A model generated the notes under the pieces. The model saw only the letters and a program-made list of their open reading frames with translations, had not been told where the DNA came from and did not search any database. The translations under genes and the position numbers were made by a program. From Clostridiales bacterium (GTDB taxonomy: Bacteria > Bacillota > Clostridia > Christensenellales > Pumilibacteraceae): 64,000 nucleotides of DNA. The stretch spans positions 1-64,000 of the forward strand of contig JAIEBI010000022.1 in NCBI GenBank assembly GCA_029070965.1. The letters run 5' to 3'. Below are positions 41,373 through 49,422 of the stretch, piece after piece; the stretch's first letter is position 1; each line of letters starts with the position of its first letter.

Positions 41373-44126
41373 ATGACGTTTAAACTTAAAAAGACCAAGC
41401 TGTTCGGTGCGCTTATTGCGGCGCTTTGTACGCTTGCCGTCGCTTTTGCGGTTGTATTATTTATGCCGCGCGGCGCGGCCTCGGCGGACGAGCCCGAAAC
41501 CGAAGGTTACACCGTGACTTGGGAGTATAAGACCTCGGAAGACGGGCAGTGGCAGACGTTCGTAAACGGCAGGACGCTTTTTACATACGAACGAGACGAG
41601 GACAACCGAGACAAGGATTACAGCGCGCTGGTGCGTGCCAAAATCGATCTCGGCGCCGACACCGATGCCGAAGAGATTTATTATAGTGCGGACGGAAGCT
41701 CTGCCAACGGCTTGTATTTGTCTTACGCAGGCACGTTGTACAAGGGCACTACCGACGAGATTGCTTTGACTACGCTCGTCAACGCTGCCGAGTACACGAT
41801 TACCATAAACGGTGAGTTTGCCGACGGCGTGACTGTTGCCGACGCGGACAGAGTAATAACAATAAAGATTGCGCCGCGCGTATTCGATATGCGCGAAATC
41901 GATTTGGTTGATTATTCGGGCGGAACCGAATCAGATAGACTGTGGATGCTTAACGACGGTTCGGAATTGATCGACCGTGCTACGTATTTCGATCCCGACG
42001 CGGCTTTCAACAGCGAGTACGGCGCCAAGGTTACAACCGGCGAGCTTTATAACGCATACGTGCGCTATACCGGCAAACCTCATACTATCGTTCTTAACGA
42101 CGATTACGAGATTAACGACAACGCGTTCAAAAATTACAAGTACGCTATAAAGTCTATCGAGTACGACAACGGCTCGTCGACCGGTTATGCGAATACGGTA
42201 AACAAAATAACCACTACCGTTACTATTACTCTCACCGCCAACTGGACGTTTGACGACAGCAAGACCGCCGTTGTGTTGACAAAGGACTGGTACATAGTCA
42301 CAATTAACAACGCGCTCAGAACGCTCGACGGCGACGAAAGCACAACGGTCGAGGGGTGGATGTTTGGCGCGACGGCGCCCGAATTGTCGCTTCGCCCCGA
42401 GCATGGCGACCACGCCATATTTACGCTCGGCAAAGATAACGCCGTGCTTGGCCGCTTTGCTGTCAAGTACAGCGGTAACGGCAGCAACACAGTATTGGAA
42501 TACTATGACGTAAAATCCGACGACAACGGCTATGTAATAGACACCGATAAGGCGTTGGACGACGATTACCCGACCGAGCTGTTTGCCGAGCTCCGTGTCG
42601 GCGCGTACACGCTCAACGTGTCGGTGCCCTCTTACAGCGCCGACTTAGATCATGAGCATTGGTGGGATGACGCCGTTGAGGAAGCGACGAGCGTCGTATT
42701 CTATCCCATTTCCCGCACGTATCACTTTACCGTCGCTTGCTACGAGGCGAATGCCGAAAATGTAAGCGTCAACGAAGACGACGACAAAGACATAATTATT
42801 AAGCTGTTGACCGACCATGTGGAATATAACGGGTTGGACAACAACGTTCCGGACGCGGTTGTTACATTCCGTGGCGTCGAGCTTGTGCACAATGTGGACT
42901 ACGAGCTTATAAGCAGTAACGTAAAAGTAGGCAAAGCGTCGTTTATGTTTGTCGGCAAGGGCAGCTTTGCGGGCACGGTTTTGTTCGACGACATGTACGA
43001 TATCGACCCTGCGGTCAATTCGTGGAAGGACGTGCCGAGCATAATGTATTGGACGTACGGCAACTACGATAAGAACATGAATCTTATTAACGGCATGCCG
43101 ACATATCTTGACAATCCCAACGATTTATCGTTTAGGATAACGATGGATATGATGGGCGAGATTCCTGCGTCGGACGCGCTTGCGTCGTTTATCTTGACGG
43201 ACGGCATTGTTTCGGACGACGTGGAAAAAGCGCTTTCCGCTCTTAACGTAGGCACATACTATTTGTTTGCAGCCGTCAAGGAAAGCACCAATTACAAAGC
43301 GCTTGCCCCGCGCGGCATTGCGTTTAAGGTTTTCAAAGCCTCCAATGTTTGGGAGGCTGCGCCCACAATAGATACGTGGGCGGAGGGATCGTACAAGGCG
43401 GACAACTTGCCCACGTGCAAGCCGCTGCACGGCACTGCTACGATTGTCATTACTGACAGCAAAAATAATGTCGTGTACAGCACTGTTACCGGCGTGAACA
43501 AGCTGAGCGCCGCAAAAGCAGGTACGTATACGCTTACCGCAACGGTAGTGGGCTCTAACGACTACGACGGCTTGGTATACAGCTCGGTATTCACCGTCCA
43601 CGAAAAACCGGGTATTCCTGTATGGGCGGTTTTAGTGATAGTGTTTGGCGTGTTGGCGCTGCTTGCAATAGTCGTGATCATACTCCTCAAGACCAAAGTA
43701 TTGCGTATTCTCACCGAAAAGATAGCTGTAAGCATTCGTACACAGGCTGCGGTTGACGCGACGGTTGCCTCCGTTCGCGCCGCCAAAAAGAACGACGAAT
43801 ACAAACGGCAACTTGCCGAGGCCAAGGAAAAACGGGAAGCGGAAGCCCTGCGTCAGGAAAAACGCGAAGCACGCAAAGCCAAGGCCGCGTTGGAAAAGGC
43901 TATGCCGGTAGAACAAAAGATCGCCGCGCTCGAGGAAAAAGCGCGCAAGGCCGAGGCTCGCGCCGAAAAAGCACGCGTGCGTGCCGAGCTGATGCAGCAG
44001 CGCGTCGAGCGCATGAAGGAAGCGACAGCCGAACCGCAGCCTACGCCCGAGCCGACCGAACAGCCCGCAACCGCGCCTACGGCCGAGGCAGCCGCAACAG
44101 ACAACGGAACTTCGTCGGAAGAATAA
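41373..44126 (+). CDS. Large surface protein with a transmembrane segment and cytoplasmic coiled coil
   Basis: A 917-residue exported protein. A signal peptide (about 8-37, ending near AASADE) is followed by about 715 residues of beta-rich extracellular repeats like bacterial immunoglobulin or MBG domains (GTYTLTATVVGSNDYDGLVYSS near the end is typical). A membrane segment lies at about 750-773, then a 110-residue highly charged alanine/glutamate/arginine coiled coil, then a Pro/Thr/Glu tail. Most such surface proteins end just after the membrane segment; the long cytoplasmic coiled coil is unusual and suggests linkage to an internal partner. Not LPXTG. Role unknown. Confidence 0.78.
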   Translation: MTFKLKKTKLFGALIAALCTLAVAFAVVLFMPRGAASADEPETEGYTVTWEYKTSEDGQWQTFVNGRTLFTYERDEDNRDKDYSALVRAKIDLGADTDAEEIYYSADGSSANGLYLSYAGTLYKGTTDEIALTTLVNAAEYTITINGEFADGVTVADADRVITIKIAPRVFDMREIDLVDYSGGTESDRLWMLNDGSELIDRATYFDPDAAFNSEYGAKVTTGELYNAYVRYTGKPHTIVLNDDYEINDNAFKNYKYAIKSIEYDNGSSTGYANTVNKITTTVTITLTANWTFDDSKTAVVLTKDWYIVTINNALRTLDGDESTTVEGWMFGATAPELSLRPEHGDHAIFTLGKDNAVLGRFAVKYSGNGSNTVLEYYDVKSDDNGYVIDTDKALDDDYPTELFAELRVGAYTLNVSVPSYSADLDHEHWWDDAVEEATSVVFYPISRTYHFTVACYEANAENVSVNEDDDKDIIIKLLTDHVEYNGLDNNVPDAVVTFRGVELVHNVDYELISSNVKVGKASFMFVGKGSFAGTVLFDDMYDIDPAVNSWKDVPSIMYWTYGNYDKNMNLINGMPTYLDNPNDLSFRITMDMMGEIPASDALASFILTDGIVSDDVEKALSALNVGTYYLFAAVKESTNYKALAPRGIAFKVFKASNVWEAAPTIDTWAEGSYKADNLPTCKPLHGTATIVITDSKNNVVYSTVTGVNKLSAAKAGTYTLTATVVGSNDYDGLVYSSVFTVHEKPGIPVWAVLVIVFGVLALLAIVVIILLKTKVLRILTEKIAVSIRTQAAVDATVASVRAAKKNDEYKRQLAEAKEKREAEALRQEKREARKAKAALEKAMPVEQKIAALEEKARKAEARAEKARVRAELMQQRVERMKEATAEPQPTPEPTEQPATAPTAEAAATDNGTSSEE

Positions 44127-44133
44127 GCCGTCA

Positions 44134-44157
44134 CCTACTTCTTTGAAAAGAAGTAGG
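44134..44157. repeat. Copy 2 of the dispersed hairpin repeat
   Basis: CCTACTTCTTT/AAAGAAGTAGG, then GCAAGAAACTTTT; inverse copy of 8141-8177. Confidence 0.65.
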
Positions 44158-44264
44158 CAAGAAACTTTTAAACACCAACGTTTAAATTCCAAAACGGAAC
44201 CACTCGAAACACCGACGGAAGATTAAGCCGTCAAAAAATAAAAAAATAAATAAGGAGAAATATT

Positions 44265-44489
44265 ATGTCTTTCAAAAAGGAACTTGCTAAGGAAATCAAC
44301 TCCCTTGAAGAAGAAATCAAACAGCTGGAAATCAAGCGTTCCAGATCTCAGGCTTCTATCATTGATGCGTTTATCAGCAAGCAAGACCCCGACGAGCAGG
44401 ACGTGCAGTTCTTCCGCACCTATTCGGCGGAGATAGAGCTCAAACGCGAACAGCTTGCAAAACTCAGCCGTAAGCTTGAAACACTGTAA
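44265..44489 (+). CDS. Small coiled-coil protein, unknown
   Basis: A 74-residue protein, nearly all charged helix with heptad leucines (KEINSLEEEIKQLEIKRSRS and ELKREQLAKLSRKLETL). An AAGGAG site seven bases before the ATG and a terminator just after the stop make it a real gene. It might partner the coiled-coil tail of the preceding surface protein, by inference only. Confidence 0.7.
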   Translation: MSFKKELAKEINSLEEEIKQLEIKRSRSQASIIDAFISKQDPDEQDVQFFRTYSAEIELKREQLAKLSRKLETL

Positions 44490-44500
44490 AAACTCAAAAC

Positions 44501-44527
44501 AAAAAACCACCTTAAAGGTGGTTTTTT
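44501..44527. terminator. Terminator of the small coiled-coil gene
   Basis: AAAAAACCACC/GGTGGTTTTTT with TTAAA loop, symmetric, so it also serves the convergent gene. Confidence 0.9.
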
Positions 44528-44545
44528 GTTGCCGTTACTTTTGTA

Positions 44546-45151
44546 TTAAATTGCGGGCGATAGAATTTTCAATCGCGTTTTTTCGTCGAACTCGTACAGT
44601 CCCTTGCATAGCGATAGTAGCTTTTGCGCGTTTTCCTCGACGGATAGGTTGTACGCCGAGCGCACGTAGTCGTACCCAAAAACGTCCTCGGGGCGGCTTA
44701 GCATTGCCGTACCCATATAACTCTTTTCAAAGGTAAGGCATAGATATGTCTTGTTTTGCAGCGACGTGATTACGCCGTCGCAGCCTTTCATGTTCAGCGA
44801 TTGTTTAAGCTTATACGACCGCGTGGGCTGTGTGCCGACTGCGGACATAAGCTCTATTTCCCGTCTCGGCGCTCTGCCTTCGTCGGACAGCGAATCAAAG
44901 TCGTACCCGTCGCGGCGGAGCGCGCACAGGTAGGGGAACGCTTCAAGCGACACGAAAGTCGCTTTTTTGTTGACGAATTTGCCGTACGCAATCTTTTTGG
45001 AATTTATCGCTTTTTCGCGCAGATTCCACAGCTTCATAAAGCTTACTCCGCTCATTTGCCATGCGGAAAACTCGTCTTCTGCCCAAAACGGAAGTATGCC
45101 GTACTCGTTTACGCAGTCTATTATGTCGTCAACAGTGAATATTCTTTCCAT
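44546..45151 (-). CDS. AlkZ-related-like hypothetical protein
   Basis: A 201-residue cytosolic protein. The start (FTVDDIIDCVNEYGILPFW), the middle (KIAYGKFVNKKATFVSLEAFPYLCALRRDGYDFDS) and a late GCDGVITSLQNKTYLCLT resemble Clostridial proteins annotated as AlkZ-related (DNA glycosylase-like winged-helix). It lacks enough landmark residues to claim glycosylase activity. Monocistronic and convergent with the coiled-coil gene. Confidence 0.5.
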   Translation of the reverse strand: MERIFTVDDIIDCVNEYGILPFWAEDEFSAWQMSGVSFMKLWNLREKAINSKKIAYGKFVNKKATFVSLEAFPYLCALRRDGYDFDSLSDEGRAPRREIELMSAVGTQPTRSYKLKQSLNMKGCDGVITSLQNKTYLCLTFEKSYMGTAMLSRPEDVFGYDYVRSAYNLSVEENAQKLLSLCKGLYEFDEKTRLKILSPAI

Positions 45152-45231
45152 ACAACTATTCTATATTATATTGCGAATTTTGTCAAACATGGACAAGGTT
45201 TGTCGAAAGGCATTTTGGCATTTTACCTTTG

Positions 45232-45260
45232 TTGACAAATCGCTTGGTGTGTAGTAAAAT
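45232..45260 (+). promoter_or_regulatory. Promoter of the DUF815 ATPase gene
   Basis: TTGACA, 17 bp, TAAAAT, ending 13 bases before the ATG, so the leader is about seven bases. Confidence 0.75.
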
Positions 45261-45273
45261 TTATATAAATATT

Positions 45274-46464
45274 ATGGACGACATGCACAAGCTTTATTTA
45301 CAATACAAATCGGTGTCGGTATATTCGGCAGTGGCAATGGCGGCGCGCCCGCTTGCCGAGCTGATTACCGCGCCCGACCCGTCCCGTCGCGTAAGCTGTG
45401 CGGCGGAGGTTTTTCGCGCCGTTGCGGACAGCGGCTGCGACAGCACGGGCGAGTGGGTAAAAAAGCTTGTGCTTGCCGACGACAATCCGTTCAGCCGCGC
45501 CGCGGCAAGGGGCGAGCGCATTTCGCCAAAGATAAAGACGCAGGTGCAAAACGAGCTACTTACCTTTAAGCAACTGTCGCTCGTAAAGCCGAGCGAGTTC
45601 GCAGGCGACGAAGCGACGTTTTTTCCGCAGTTCGGTTTCGGCGGTTTTTCGATAACTTACGACGGACTGCTGCAATCGTACGCAAATAACGGCTGCGGGA
45701 TTCTTAGCGGCGGGGACTCCTTTGTATACCGCGACGGAAATTTCAAAGCGGCGGCGACACGGAGTGAAAAGCTGTCCGACCTAAAAGGGTACATAGAGGA
45801 AAAATACGAGATAGAAAAAAACACCAAAAGCTTTGTAGACGGATTGCCCGCATTTCACACACTGCTGTACGGCGAACGCGGCATGGGCAAGTCGGCAACG
45901 GTGCGCGCGGTGGCGGGCGAGTTTGGCGGCAGGCTGAAGCTGATAGAGATAGCCGATATATCCGAGCTTACAGAGCTTGTCAAAAAAATACGCGGACTCA
46001 AACAAAAGTTTATCATATTTGCCGACGCGGTCGACCTTGATGCATGGCAAAGTAGCCGTGCCGCTACGGACAGAGTGCTGGACGGCGCGCCCGACAACTT
46101 TTTGGTGTATTGCACGATAGACCGCGCCCGCGACAGCGAGGGGCGGATAGACCGCGCCCGCGACAATGAGGGGCGGATAGACCGCGCCCGCGACAATGAG
46201 GGGCGTGACGCGCTATCTTACAGTCAGTCCGAGCTTGCTTTGTTCGATAGGTTCGGGCTTGTGGTTACGTATCTAAGTCCCGACAGCGACGGCTTTGTCG
46301 ATATATTAAAGCAAATACTAAGGTCGCGCGCCATTAAGTGGCGGGACGAATACGGCTCGATTGCCGAGCTTGCCGCGCGCAAAAAGGGCGGGCGCAGTCC
46401 GAGAGCGGCAAAGCAGATTGCCGATCTTATAGAATGTACGTATGCGCAAAAGAGGTGCGACTGA
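45274..46464 (+). CDS. DUF815 family AAA ATPase
   Basis: A 396-residue AAA+ protein of the DUF815 family. The Walker A is YGERGMGKSA near 201-210, Walker B region KFIIFADAVDLD, and FDRFGLVVTYLSPDS marks the lid entry. The role of the family is unknown. No Shine-Dalgarno precedes the ATG at 45274. A tandem triple 30-bp repeat inserts three IDRARDNEGR copies just after the sensor-1 strand. Its stop overlaps the next start (TGATG), so the two genes are coupled. Confidence 0.8.
   Translation: MDDMHKLYLQYKSVSVYSAVAMAARPLAELITAPDPSRRVSCAAEVFRAVADSGCDSTGEWVKKLVLADDNPFSRAAARGERISPKIKTQVQNELLTFKQLSLVKPSEFAGDEATFFPQFGFGGFSITYDGLLQSYANNGCGILSGGDSFVYRDGNFKAAATRSEKLSDLKGYIEEKYEIEKNTKSFVDGLPAFHTLLYGERGMGKSATVRAVAGEFGGRLKLIEIADISELTELVKKIRGLKQKFIIFADAVDLDAWQSSRAATDRVLDGAPDNFLVYCTIDRARDSEGRIDRARDNEGRIDRARDNEGRDALSYSQSELALFDRFGLVVTYLSPDSDGFVDILKQILRSRAIKWRDEYGSIAELAARKKGGRSPRAAKQIADLIECTYAQKRCD
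46117..46205. repeat. In-frame 30-bp tandem triplication
   Basis: Units at 46117-46146, 46147-46176 and 46177-46205 begin ATAGACCGCGCCCGCGACA; the first differs from the others at a few bases. Each encodes ten residues. Confidence 0.95.
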
Positions 46465-47474
46465 TGGGCGAAGTTTTTTTAGACGCATTTCTCGATACGC
46501 TGAAAGTGCTGCCGTTTTTGCTGATAATGAAGTTCAGTATCGAGATTTTGGAGTACAAATCCAACGTAAGAGTTCAAAAAGCTATGAGCGGCGGGTTCGC
46601 TCCGCTAATCGGCGCGACGGTCGGCATGGTGCCGCAGTGCGGGTTTTCGGTGGTGGCAACCGAGCTGTACACAAAACGCAAAATCGCCTTGGGTACGCTC
46701 CTTGCCGTGTACATAGCCACAAGCGACGAGGCGCTGCCCATAATGCTGTCCAGCTACGCCGGCGTTACCAAAATACTGCCGGTAATAATAATCAAAATAA
46801 TCTTTGCGCTTGTTGTCGGGTATATAGCATTTGCCGCACAAAAGCTTATGCAAAAGCGTAGTACGGCAACAGCCGAACAGACCGCCGCAACCGACGTGCA
46901 CGTAGACGAGCAGAGCCAAGAACATAGCCACGACGATGAGCATGACCACGAGCATGACCACGACGAGGAAACGCCACTACACATACACGGCTGTCACCAC
47001 CACAATATAGACGAGGACGAGTGGGATAGCAAGAACGCTACAAAAAAGCAAAAGGCAAAGCGCGTATTCGACTTGTACATAAAGCACCCGCTGTTGCACA
47101 CCGCAACCGTTATATTCTTTATATTTATCGTCAACGTGATTTTCGGCATAGCTGTGTATTACGTAGGCGAAAAGCGCATAGCGGAATTTATAGGTTCGAC
47201 GGGATATTTCCAGCCCGTGCTGGCGGGATTGGTGGGGCTTATACCCAACTGCGCCGCGTCGGTGGTGATTACCGAGCTGTACGTGGTAGGCGGGCTATCC
47301 TTGGGCGGCGCGGTAGCGGGATTGTGCGTGGGCGCGGGCATAGGCTACGCCGTGCTTGCCAAGCAAAACAAATCGGTAAAAAACACCGTGCTTGTAATCG
47401 CGATTATGTACGTCATTTCCGTCGCGCTGGGCATGATTATAAACGCCATGCCGCAAAGCATATTCGGACTGTAA
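46464..47474 (+). CDS. Predicted metal/metalloid exporter (ArsP_2-like, putative manganese transporter)
   Basis: A 336-residue polytopic membrane protein with two homologous halves: GATVGMVPQCGFSVVATELY in the first, GLVGLIPNCAASVVITELY in the second, both followed by a glycine-rich membrane segment. This matches the family of ten-segment predicted heavy-metal exporters. Between the halves is a soluble His/Asp/Glu-rich loop (HSHDDEHDHEHDHDEE, HGCHHH) that should bind divalent metal. The ATG at 46464 overlaps the ATPase stop by one base. Confidence 0.78.
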   Translation: MGEVFLDAFLDTLKVLPFLLIMKFSIEILEYKSNVRVQKAMSGGFAPLIGATVGMVPQCGFSVVATELYTKRKIALGTLLAVYIATSDEALPIMLSSYAGVTKILPVIIIKIIFALVVGYIAFAAQKLMQKRSTATAEQTAATDVHVDEQSQEHSHDDEHDHEHDHDEETPLHIHGCHHHNIDEDEWDSKNATKKQKAKRVFDLYIKHPLLHTATVIFFIFIVNVIFGIAVYYVGEKRIAEFIGSTGYFQPVLAGLVGLIPNCAASVVITELYVVGGLSLGGAVAGLCVGAGIGYAVLAKQNKSVKNTVLVIAIMYVISVALGMIINAMPQSIFGL

Positions 47475-47502
47475 TTGCACGTCGCTAATTACAATCTTTG
47501 TC

Positions 47503-47531
47503 TTGACAATAAAAGCGTTTTATATTATACT
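47503..47531 (+). promoter_or_regulatory. Promoter of dnaX
   Basis: TTGACA, 17 bp, TATACT; the ATG at 47538 begins six bases after the -10, at the expected transcription start. Confidence 0.9.
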
Positions 47532-47537
47532 GTGCGT

Positions 47538-49286
47538 ATGGCTACATTGTACAGAAAATATCGGTCGCAAAGGTTTGAGGACGTTATTGGGCAAGACCCA
47601 ATCGTCACCACGCTGACCAACCAAATCAAGCTCAATCGTATCGGACACGCGTATTTGTTTACCGGCAGTCGCGGCGTTGGCAAAACGTCGTGTGCGCGTA
47701 TTTTTGCGCGTGCTGTCAACTGCCTGCATCCCGTAAACGGCAGTCCGTGCGGGGAATGCGAGGCGTGTAAAAAACTCGCTTCCGACAACGTGGATATTAT
47801 TGAAATGGACGCCGCGTCCAACAACGGCGTGGACGACGCGCGCGATATTAGGGAGAAGGTAAAGTACCTGCCCGTTGCGTGCAAGTACAAGGTGTACATT
47901 ATCGATGAGGTTCATATGCTGACGGGCGGTGCGTTTAACGCGCTGTTAAAGACGATAGAGGAGCCGCCCGAGCACGTTATATTCATACTAGCAACCACCG
48001 AGCCGCAAAAGCTGCCGCAGACCATTTTGTCGCGGTGCATAAGGTTCGATTTCAGGCTTGTTCCCACCGATATTCTTGCCAAGCACATAGCGCGCATTTA
48101 CGACGCGGAAGGCATTATGTACACATACGAGGCCGCCGAGGAAATTGCGCGGTTGGGCGAGGGCAGTGTGCGCGACGCTCTGTCCGTTGCCGACACGCTC
48201 GCTTCCGCCGCCGAAAAGATTACGCCCGAGGTAGTGCTTGCACTCACCGGCGCGGGCGACAACGCGGCAATCGCGGGGCTGTTCGACAATACCGCGTCGC
48301 GCGACCTTACGGGCGTGCTTACCGTTATCGATAAACTCGTAAAAAGCGGCAAGTCCATGTCGGCGGTGTGCCGTCAGCTAATCGACTACACGCGCAACGT
48401 TTTGGTGTGCAAGTCGGTAGGCAAGGACAAGGCTGTCGCGGGCGGACTGATAAACGCCGACAAAGCCACCGTGCAAAGCATAGCGCAGTCGGCGGACAAG
48501 TATACTATGTCCGAGATTTCGCGCATACTTACCGAGCTGGGCAACGCCGAGAACGGACTTAAATATTCGGTCAACCCGCGCGTGTTTTTGGAAACGGCGC
48601 TCATCAAGACGGTGTGCGGCGGACAAAAAGAAGACGATATTTTGCGCAGACTTACCGCGCTTGAAAACTCCGTAGGCAATCCTACGGAGCAAAAAAAAAA
48701 TATTGAAGTAACACCGCCTACGGCGACTGCCGCACCTATTAGTGCGCCGCAAAAGCCGTCGGCGCCAAAGCCTGCGGAAAACAAAGCGATGCCGCGTGAA
48801 TACGAACCCGAGCCGCCGCCCGACATATACGCACCGCCGCCGCCCGAGCCTGCGCCTATGCGCACTGTCGAAAAGCCGCGGGCAAAATTTGCGGCTGCGG
48901 GCAGGGATGTTGTTGCCGCCGACGAGGGCGAGTTTTGGCATTTAAAGGCTACGGCGGAGCAGGGGTTGGAGCTTCAAGGCAAAATAGTGCGTTCTTTACG
49001 TAAGTCGGACGCGCCCGCCTCGGCGCGCGTCATGCGGCTGTTGTCGCACGGCGTTACCGTGCGCGAGCGCGACGAATATATTGCGTTCGTTTCGCCCGAC
49101 GACGTGTTTTTGGCGATGGGCGATCCGAGCGTAAAGGGCGTGCTCGAGCAGACGCTTGACGCTTTGGGAGTGAAAAAGCGCGCCCGTATAGAACGCACCG
49201 AGGATGACCTGTATCAGCAGGACATAGCAAAGGCTAAAATTTTATTTTCGCGTGACGGCGTGTTTGAAAGCACATTCATCGCGTGA
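47538..49286 (+). CDS. dnaX: DNA polymerase III subunit gamma/tau
   Basis: A 582-residue clamp-loader ATPase. The canonical start MATLYRKYRSQRFEDV fixes the ATG at 47538. Walker A GSRGVGKT at 43-50, a C4 zinc site (Cys62, CGEC and C77), Walker B IIDEVHML, and sensor LATTEP follow. After residue 384 comes a 9-bp hairpin and A10 run, with a linker of Pro-rich sequence and a tau-specific C-terminal domain beyond. A shift at the A-run would give a form of about 389 residues. No ribosome site: the message should be leaderless. Confidence 0.96.
   Translation: MATLYRKYRSQRFEDVIGQDPIVTTLTNQIKLNRIGHAYLFTGSRGVGKTSCARIFARAVNCLHPVNGSPCGECEACKKLASDNVDIIEMDAASNNGVDDARDIREKVKYLPVACKYKVYIIDEVHMLTGGAFNALLKTIEEPPEHVIFILATTEPQKLPQTILSRCIRFDFRLVPTDILAKHIARIYDAEGIMYTYEAAEEIARLGEGSVRDALSVADTLASAAEKITPEVVLALTGAGDNAAIAGLFDNTASRDLTGVLTVIDKLVKSGKSMSAVCRQLIDYTRNVLVCKSVGKDKAVAGGLINADKATVQSIAQSADKYTMSEISRILTELGNAENGLKYSVNPRVFLETALIKTVCGGQKEDDILRRLTALENSVGNPTEQKKNIEVTPPTATAAPISAPQKPSAPKPAENKAMPREYEPEPPPDIYAPPPPEPAPMRTVEKPRAKFAAAGRDVVAADEGEFWHLKATAEQGLELQGKIVRSLRKSDAPASARVMRLLSHGVTVRERDEYIAFVSPDDVFLAMGDPSVKGVLEQTLDALGVKKRARIERTEDDLYQQDIAKAKILFSRDGVFESTFIA
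48668..48700 (+). promoter_or_regulatory. Candidate programmed slippage site in dnaX
   Basis: Perfect stem CTCCGTAGG/CCTACGGAG with CAAT loop (48668-48689), one C, then ten A (48691-48700). Stops occur three to four codons later in both other frames. Confidence 0.7.
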
Positions 49287-49287
49287 T

Positions 49288-49366
49288 ACGGGCTACGTGC
49301 GACAATCCGCCTCGGTCACGTAGGTGGGTCTACGCTCCCTTCGGCGGCTCGCCGCCTGTTGCCCGT
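49288..49366. other. Candidate structured RNA element before nadE
   Basis: Outer stem ACGGGC (49288-49293) / GCCCGT (49361-49366) encloses CTACGTG/CACGTAG and a GGCGG/CCGCC hairpin, a three-way-junction-like layout. It lies in the 136-bp gap between dnaX and nadE. It might be a leader RNA or a GC-rich dispersed repeat. Confidence 0.35.
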
Positions 49367-49422
49367 CTGACGCGCGACTGAGCTTTCAAAGCATTACGAT
49401 AAGGAGGTCTCATTCATATAAT

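Noticed and set aside
48691-48700. A10 run as an assembly or pseudogene error in dnaX
   Set aside because: The frame is intact on both sides as assembled, both alternative frames stop at once, and the hairpin beside it argues for design; still, homopolymer length should be checked in reads.
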